Source: JAJPIG01 sp035504735 (GTDB lineage: Bacteria; Desulfobacterota; Binatia; Binatales; Binataceae). Taken from it: a DNA stretch of 8,839 nt. How positions within the stretch are numbered: position 1 is the first letter of the stretch; each line of letters begins with the position of its first letter. The notes under the pieces were generated by a model. It saw only the letters and a list, made by a program, of their open reading frames with translations. It made no database searches and was not told where the DNA came from. The stretch covers positions 1 to 8,839 of the forward strand of contig DATJRJ010000156.1 in the NCBI GenBank assembly GCA_035504735.1, given 5' to 3'. Shown here piece after piece: positions 5,209-8,839 of this stretch. The translations under genes and the position numbers were made by a program.

Positions 5209-6108
5209 ATGGACTTTCCGAGAGAACATGAAGCGGCCGCCGTCTCCCGCCATCCGGCACTCCATTCGCGCCGTTACCTCCTGAAGGATGCGGCCCGCGC
5301 GTTGACGCCTACCGGCGGCTTCCTGAAGGGCTTCGGCTTCACGCTCAATCCCTACGTCGGATGCGCGTTCGGCGACAACCGCGGATGCCCATTCTGTTAC
5401 GTGCGCGCGATGCCGGTGGCTCGGGCCGAGAGCGGACCATGGGGCGCCTGGGTAGTTGCCAAGCGCAATCTGCCGGTGCTCCTGGAGCGCGAGCTCGAGG
5501 CGCTCGACAGCGCGCAGAAGCTGGCCGCGGCCACCATCTTCATGTCGAGCGCAACCGACCCGTACCAGGGACTCGAACGCCGGCTCAAGCTCACGCGCGG
5601 CGCCCTCGAGGCGTTTCTCAGGCATCCGCCGCGACGCTTGCTGGTGCAGACCCGCAGCCCGCTCGTTGAGCGCGACCTCGACCTGCTGCGCGCGCTGGGA
5701 GATCGGGTCATCGTTTCTCTCACTATCGAGACCGACGACGATTCCGTGCGGCGTGCTCTGACCCCAACTTCTCCGTCAATCGAAAGGCGGCTTCGATGCG
5801 CGCGACGCATCCGAGCGGCGGGAGTGTTCGTGCAGGTCGCGGTCGCGCCGATGATGCCGAACCATCCGCAACGCTTCGCGGCGATCCTCGACGATGTCGC
5901 CGACCGCGTGATCGTGGATACCTACTTCGATGGCGACGGCGCCAACGGGCGTCGCTCGCGCGGGCTCGGAATTGGCGCGCTCTACGAGCGCCTCGGATAC
6001 GAAGGATGGTTCCAGCCGGGCGCGGAAGCCGAACTGATGGCAGCATTGCGTGCACGCCTTGGCGCCGCGCGCGTGTTCTTCAGCCGCGCCGGCTTCAACG
6101 CGGTTTGA
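5209..6108 (+). CDS. Radical SAM protein, spore photoproduct lyase-like group (COG1533), with unusual CX7CX2C motif
   Basis: A 299-residue protein resembling the COG1533 'SplB-like' radical SAM enzymes, which bind a [4Fe-4S] cluster and cleave S-adenosylmethionine to start radical chemistry. Family signs are GFGFTLNPYVGC (41-52), FCYVR (62-66), SSATDPYQGLE (113-123), LLVQTRSPLVERDLDLL (144-160), LTIETDDDSVRRALTP (171-186) and VAPMMPNH (212-219). The cluster cysteines are Cys52, Cys60 and Cys63, spaced CX7CX2C. The standard spacing is CX3CX2C, and the extra four residues are DNRG (56-59). Real spore photoproduct lyase activity is unlikely to be assignable; most COG1533 members have no known substrate. 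The ATG at 5209 has only a weak AGGA 13 nt upstream, but the protein starts sensibly. It converges on the lipoprotein gene with a 26-bp gap. Confidence 0.85.
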   Translation: MDFPREHEAAAVSRHPALHSRRYLLKDAARALTPTGGFLKGFGFTLNPYVGCAFGDNRGCPFCYVRAMPVARAESGPWGAWVVAKRNLPVLLERELEALDSAQKLAAATIFMSSATDPYQGLERRLKLTRGALEAFLRHPPRRLLVQTRSPLVERDLDLLRALGDRVIVSLTIETDDDSVRRALTPTSPSIERRLRCARRIRAAGVFVQVAVAPMMPNHPQRFAAILDDVADRVIVDTYFDGDGANGRRSRGLGIGALYERLGYEGWFQPGAEAELMAALRARLGAARVFFSRAGFNAV

Positions 6109-6134
6109 GCTGGCGGTCGGCGCCGCTTGCTGCC

Positions 6135-6578
6135 CTAGAACAGCGCCCAACAGACTTTCGCCACGCTCGGAAAACGCTGCGGCTCGTCCTTGCCGTACAG
6201 CACGAAGCGGCCGCTACCTATGTAGAGGCGGCCGAAGCAGCTCTCGACCGGCATATCGACCACCCCGGCCAACGGTTGTGCGAAATCGGGCCGTGGCCGG
6301 CTGAAGACGTCGAGCACCTCGATATAGCCGGAATCGAAAACCACGAACCCGGTCGGCTGATCGAAACTCCAGTGGCCAGTTGACGTCACGGTCCGGCCGT
6401 GCGGACGTAGCGTCACGCTCTGCACGAACGTGCCATCGGGCTTGAGGGTCAGGCGCTCAGTCGCGGCCGGATAGTCAGCGATATAGGTACCGTAAACCGG
6501 CGATACGTCGCGTGGCCTGCATCCGAGGAGCGTCACGGCGAGCAGCCCGCAGACCATCATCCGGTAAATCGTTTTCAC
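6135..6578 (-). CDS. Small predicted lipoprotein, unknown function
   Basis: A 147-residue protein from a GTG start. It has a typical lipoprotein signal: basic start (KTIYR), hydrophobic core (MMVCGLLAVTLLG) and a lipobox-like LLGC with the lipidated Cys at 20. The mature part is a predicted beta-rich domain (YGTYIADYP near 29, LTLKPDGTFVQ, TSTGHWSFDQPTGFVVFDSG, then GRFVLYGKDE), perhaps a small lipocalin/calycin-type barrel. Two more Cys lie near the end. The GTG at 6578 overlaps the stop of the helicase-nuclease gene as GTGA, and GGAG lies 4 nt upstream of it, so translation is probably coupled. The frame is open further upstream inside the helicase gene, but those starts would destroy the lipoprotein signal. 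After secretion it would sit on the inner or outer membrane. Why it follows a DNA-repair gene is not clear. Confidence 0.78.
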   Translation of the reverse strand: MKTIYRMMVCGLLAVTLLGCRPRDVSPVYGTYIADYPAATERLTLKPDGTFVQSVTLRPHGRTVTSTGHWSFDQPTGFVVFDSGYIEVLDVFSRPRPDFAQPLAGVVDMPVESCFGRLYIGSGRFVLYGKDEPQRFPSVAKVCWALF

Positions 6579-8839
6579 TTCGCTCCGCTCCAGCATCGTG
6601 CGACGTAGCCGCATCCGAGCCGGCGGCATTCCGTCGGGCCGGCGGGCTTTCGCGGCCATGCCTGCGGTCCGTTGCGGCGGTCCCGCGATTCCACGATCGC
6701 GTGGCCGAGCTCAACGATACCGGCGCGGAGCGCCGCCGCGGTGGGCAGCGCCAGCTCGCGGCGCTCGCTGCGGTCGCGAAGGTAGACGATTTCGGCGCCT
6801 ACCTCACGGCCCGGATGATGCTCCAGCGTTGCCAGCGCGTAGCATCCGAGCTGCGTTTCGTAGTCGCCGCTGGCACCCGGCCGCGCGTACTTGTAATCGC
6901 GCACCACCAGCCGTCCGCCGCGTTCGATAAGCGCGTCGATCTGCCCGCGCACGAAAATCGCGGTAGCGCCGTCGGCGAGTTTTAGAAAGAAGGGAATCTC
7001 GCGGCCGACAATAGTGCCGTCCTGGTCATCGCGGTTGGCAGCGTAACGCACGAGGTCGCGCACCAGCGCCTCGCGATGCGCGCCGTCGAGGGGAGCTTCG
7101 GCAGTCAGCGAATCGACCAGCTCGCAAATTGCCTGATCGAGACCGGCGGCGGGCACCGCCGGGTCGAGCCGCTCCAGCACGGCGTGCGCGATCGTGCCCA
7201 TCGCGGTAGCCGGTCCGCCGGGCGCGGCGCCGCGGGCGGCGCCGGCCGTGCCTTCGGGGAGCCGCAGCTCGTAGCGCAGGTAGAACTGCCGCGGGCAGCG
7301 GGCGAAATCGTCGAGCTGGCTCGGGCTCGCAGACAGCTCGCGAGCGGCGGGCGTCACGAACGCCAGTCGGCGCGCCGCAATCTCGAACAGTTCGCGCGCG
7401 GCGTCCGGGTCGGGCGCGGGTGCGCAATAAACGAGATTGTTTGCTGCGAGCTTCTCGGGCCGCCAGAGCGTCATTTCGATCGCGTAGCCATCGGCGTTTA
7501 TCTCGATAAGCTCGGCCGCAGCGCCCGAGGCTGCAAAGTCGCGCACCGTAGCTTCGCCAATCGCCTCGCGGATGGTCTCACTCCAGCGTTCCTCGGTGCT
7601 GCCTTCGCTCAGAATCAGACGGTCGCGGGCGCGGGTGATGGCGACGTACAGGATTCGGGCCGCCTCAGCATCTTCCTGGTCGCGGAGCGCCGCGCGGTAA
7701 TGGTCTACCATGAAGTTGGGTATCGTTTCGTCGCCCGTGCCGACGGTATCGCGCAGCAGGAGCCCGTCTTCGGGCGAAATCAGCGGCTCGGGTGCGAGCG
7801 CAGGAGGCTTGCGGCCCAAATCGGCAACTATCACGATCGGGAACTCGAGCCCCTTGGCCTGGTGAATCGTCATCAGTCGCACGACGTTCTCATGCTCGCC
7901 GGCAATTTGAGCCTGTGGCTCGCGCGGTTCGTCGGCGACCAGGCGGCGCAGATGAGCCGCGAAATCGTCAAGGCCGAAGAAACGCCGGCTCTGAAAGCCG
8001 CGCGCCATCTCGATCAGCTTGCCGACGTTGGCGGCGCGCTGGCGTCCATCATCGAGACCGAGCTCGACCGCTTCGAGATGCGTCAGTTCGAGCGCGCGCT
8101 CCAGAATCGTGGTGAGCGGCCAGCGCTCGCGCATCGCACGCAACTCGGCGAGCGTATCGCGGGCGGCGATTACCGCTTCGCGTTCAGCCGCGAGCCAATC
8201 GAAAGTTTCCCCGCGGTCATCGAACAGCGCTGCCAGCGGGGGCGCAGGACGGCCATTTTCGCGGGTAGCTTCGAGATGCAGCGCCAGCTCGAGCAGGCAC
8301 TGATCGGAGAGCCCGAACAGCGGCGAGCGGAGGGTTGCGGCGAGCGCCAGCGAGTCGTGCGGATTAGCGACCGCGGCGAGCATTGCGGCCAGATCGAGCA
8401 CCTCGGGCGAGCCGTAAAAGCCGCGGCCTTTGATGGTGTAGCAAGGCACCGCAGATTCGCGCAGCGCGCGCTCGTAGATCGCGACGTCCTCGAACGATCG
8501 CAGCAGAATTGCAATATCGCCGAAGCATGCCGGGCGCGGTGTATCGGCGTCGGCGCCGGAATCGATCACCAGCGTGCCGTCGGTGACCAGCGCGATGATT
8601 CGTGCCGCGATCGCGCGGGCCTCGATATCGCGGCGCTCGCCGGCGCCTTTTGGCTCGGGGGCGATGATAAGTTCAAGCCCGGGTCGGCTGTGGGGCTCGC
8701 CGCGCCGATGAATCAGGCGATGGGCCTCCGACCATACGACCCGGTAGGACGGCACCGGCTCGGTCCTCGGACGCATCGCAACGGCCGCGGTGCGGTTGAC
8801 GAATTCGACAATCGGCCTTACCGAGCGGCGATTGTGTTG
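6575..8839 (-). CDS. AddA/RecB-like UvrD-family helicase with PD-(D/E)XK nuclease, C-terminal part
   Basis: The reading frame is open to the window edge, so 754 C-terminal residues are visible; the N-terminus with the Walker A ATPase motif is missing. The fragment starts in the family's motif IV region (NRRSVRPIVEFVN). It continues with helicase domain 2: motif V, VRLMTIHQAKGLEFP (about 320-334), and motif VI, ARILYVAITRARDRL (about 394-408). The nuclease follows: ARCPRQFYLRY (Cys515), GTIAHAVLE (His552), RGQIDAL (Asp635), VVRDYKYA (Asp648, Lys650) and the ETQLGCYAL segment. The last residues hold Cys738, Cys743 and Cys749, which with Cys515 make a four-cysteine iron-staple pattern. Such enzymes resect double-strand breaks for recombination, usually with an AddB-like partner, which would be expected just upstream, outside the window. 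The ATG at 8776 is internal. The stop overlaps the lipoprotein start by 4 bp. Confidence 0.9.
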   Translation of the reverse strand, partial: QHNRRSVRPIVEFVNRTAAVAMRPRTEPVPSYRVVWSEAHRLIHRRGEPHSRPGLELIIAPEPKGAGERRDIEARAIAARIIALVTDGTLVIDSGADADTPRPACFGDIAILLRSFEDVAIYERALRESAVPCYTIKGRGFYGSPEVLDLAAMLAAVANPHDSLALAATLRSPLFGLSDQCLLELALHLEATRENGRPAPPLAALFDDRGETFDWLAAEREAVIAARDTLAELRAMRERWPLTTILERALELTHLEAVELGLDDGRQRAANVGKLIEMARGFQSRRFFGLDDFAAHLRRLVADEPREPQAQIAGEHENVVRLMTIHQAKGLEFPIVIVADLGRKPPALAPEPLISPEDGLLLRDTVGTGDETIPNFMVDHYRAALRDQEDAEAARILYVAITRARDRLILSEGSTEERWSETIREAIGEATVRDFAASGAAAELIEINADGYAIEMTLWRPEKLAANNLVYCAPAPDPDAARELFEIAARRLAFVTPAARELSASPSQLDDFARCPRQFYLRYELRLPEGTAGAARGAAPGGPATAMGTIAHAVLERLDPAVPAAGLDQAICELVDSLTAEAPLDGAHREALVRDLVRYAANRDDQDGTIVGREIPFFLKLADGATAIFVRGQIDALIERGGRLVVRDYKYARPGASGDYETQLGCYALATLEHHPGREVGAEIVYLRDRSERRELALPTAAALRAGIVELGHAIVESRDRRNGPQAWPRKPAGPTECRRLGCGYVARCWSGAK

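Noticed and set aside
5167..5625. 152-codon minus-strand open frame opposite the radical SAM gene
   Set aside because: Antisense shadow of a gene with clear family motifs.
8776..8776. ATG at 8776 as the start of the helicase-nuclease
   Set aside because: The frame stays open to 8839 and the upstream codons encode the conserved NRRSVRPIVEFVN region, so the gene continues outside the window.

Overview
This 8.8-kb window is GC-rich chromosomal DNA packed with genes on both strands. The gene types suggest a free-living, probably soil-associated bacterium, perhaps of the Desulfobacterota/Binatota/Myxococcota kind. They include a HpaE/HpaD-type meta-cleavage pair, a stand-alone Lon substrate-binding-domain protein, an AddA/RecB-like helicase-nuclease, several GTG starts and small exported proteins. 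That taxonomic placement is inference from style, not from a marker gene. I found no rRNA, tRNA, CRISPR array or intact transposase.

Left end (1-1647, minus strand): the first 60 codons of a class III (LigB-type) extradiol dioxygenase resembling homoprotocatechuate 2,3-dioxygenase. It overlaps by 8 bp a complete aldehyde dehydrogenase resembling 5-carboxymethyl-2-hydroxymuconate semialdehyde dehydrogenase. The dioxygenase would open the catechol ring and the dehydrogenase would oxidise the resulting semialdehyde; the rest of the pathway would lie beyond position 1. A 200-bp divergent intergenic region carries a possible -10 box and three phased GCGAAY repeats.

Centre-left (1848-3604, plus strand): a stand-alone LON-N domain protein with a plausible rho-independent terminator, then about 650 bp without a convincing gene. 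This gap is AT-richer and unusually full of inverted repeats. Two large ones (2790-2896) recall insertion-sequence ends, and a chain of four hairpins (2989-3130) forms a likely structured leader for a 143-aa conserved-looking protein of unknown function.

Centre (3751-5134, minus strand): an alpha/beta hydrolase with a complete Ser-Asp-His triad, similar to 3-oxoadipate enol-lactonases, and upstream of it a small secreted proline-rich protein.

Right (5209-8839): on the plus strand, a radical SAM protein of the spore-photoproduct-lyase-like group (COG1533) whose cluster motif reads CX7CX2C instead of CX3CX2C. On the minus strand, converging on it, lies the C-terminal 754 residues of an AddA/RecB-like UvrD-family helicase with a PD-(D/E)XK nuclease and a four-cysteine iron-staple pattern. 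A small lipoprotein gene follows it through a GTGA stop-start overlap.

I see no single new multi-gene defence or biosynthetic system here. The best leads are the radical SAM motif, the hairpin-rich leader with its unknown downstream protein, and the helicase-nuclease/lipoprotein coupling.
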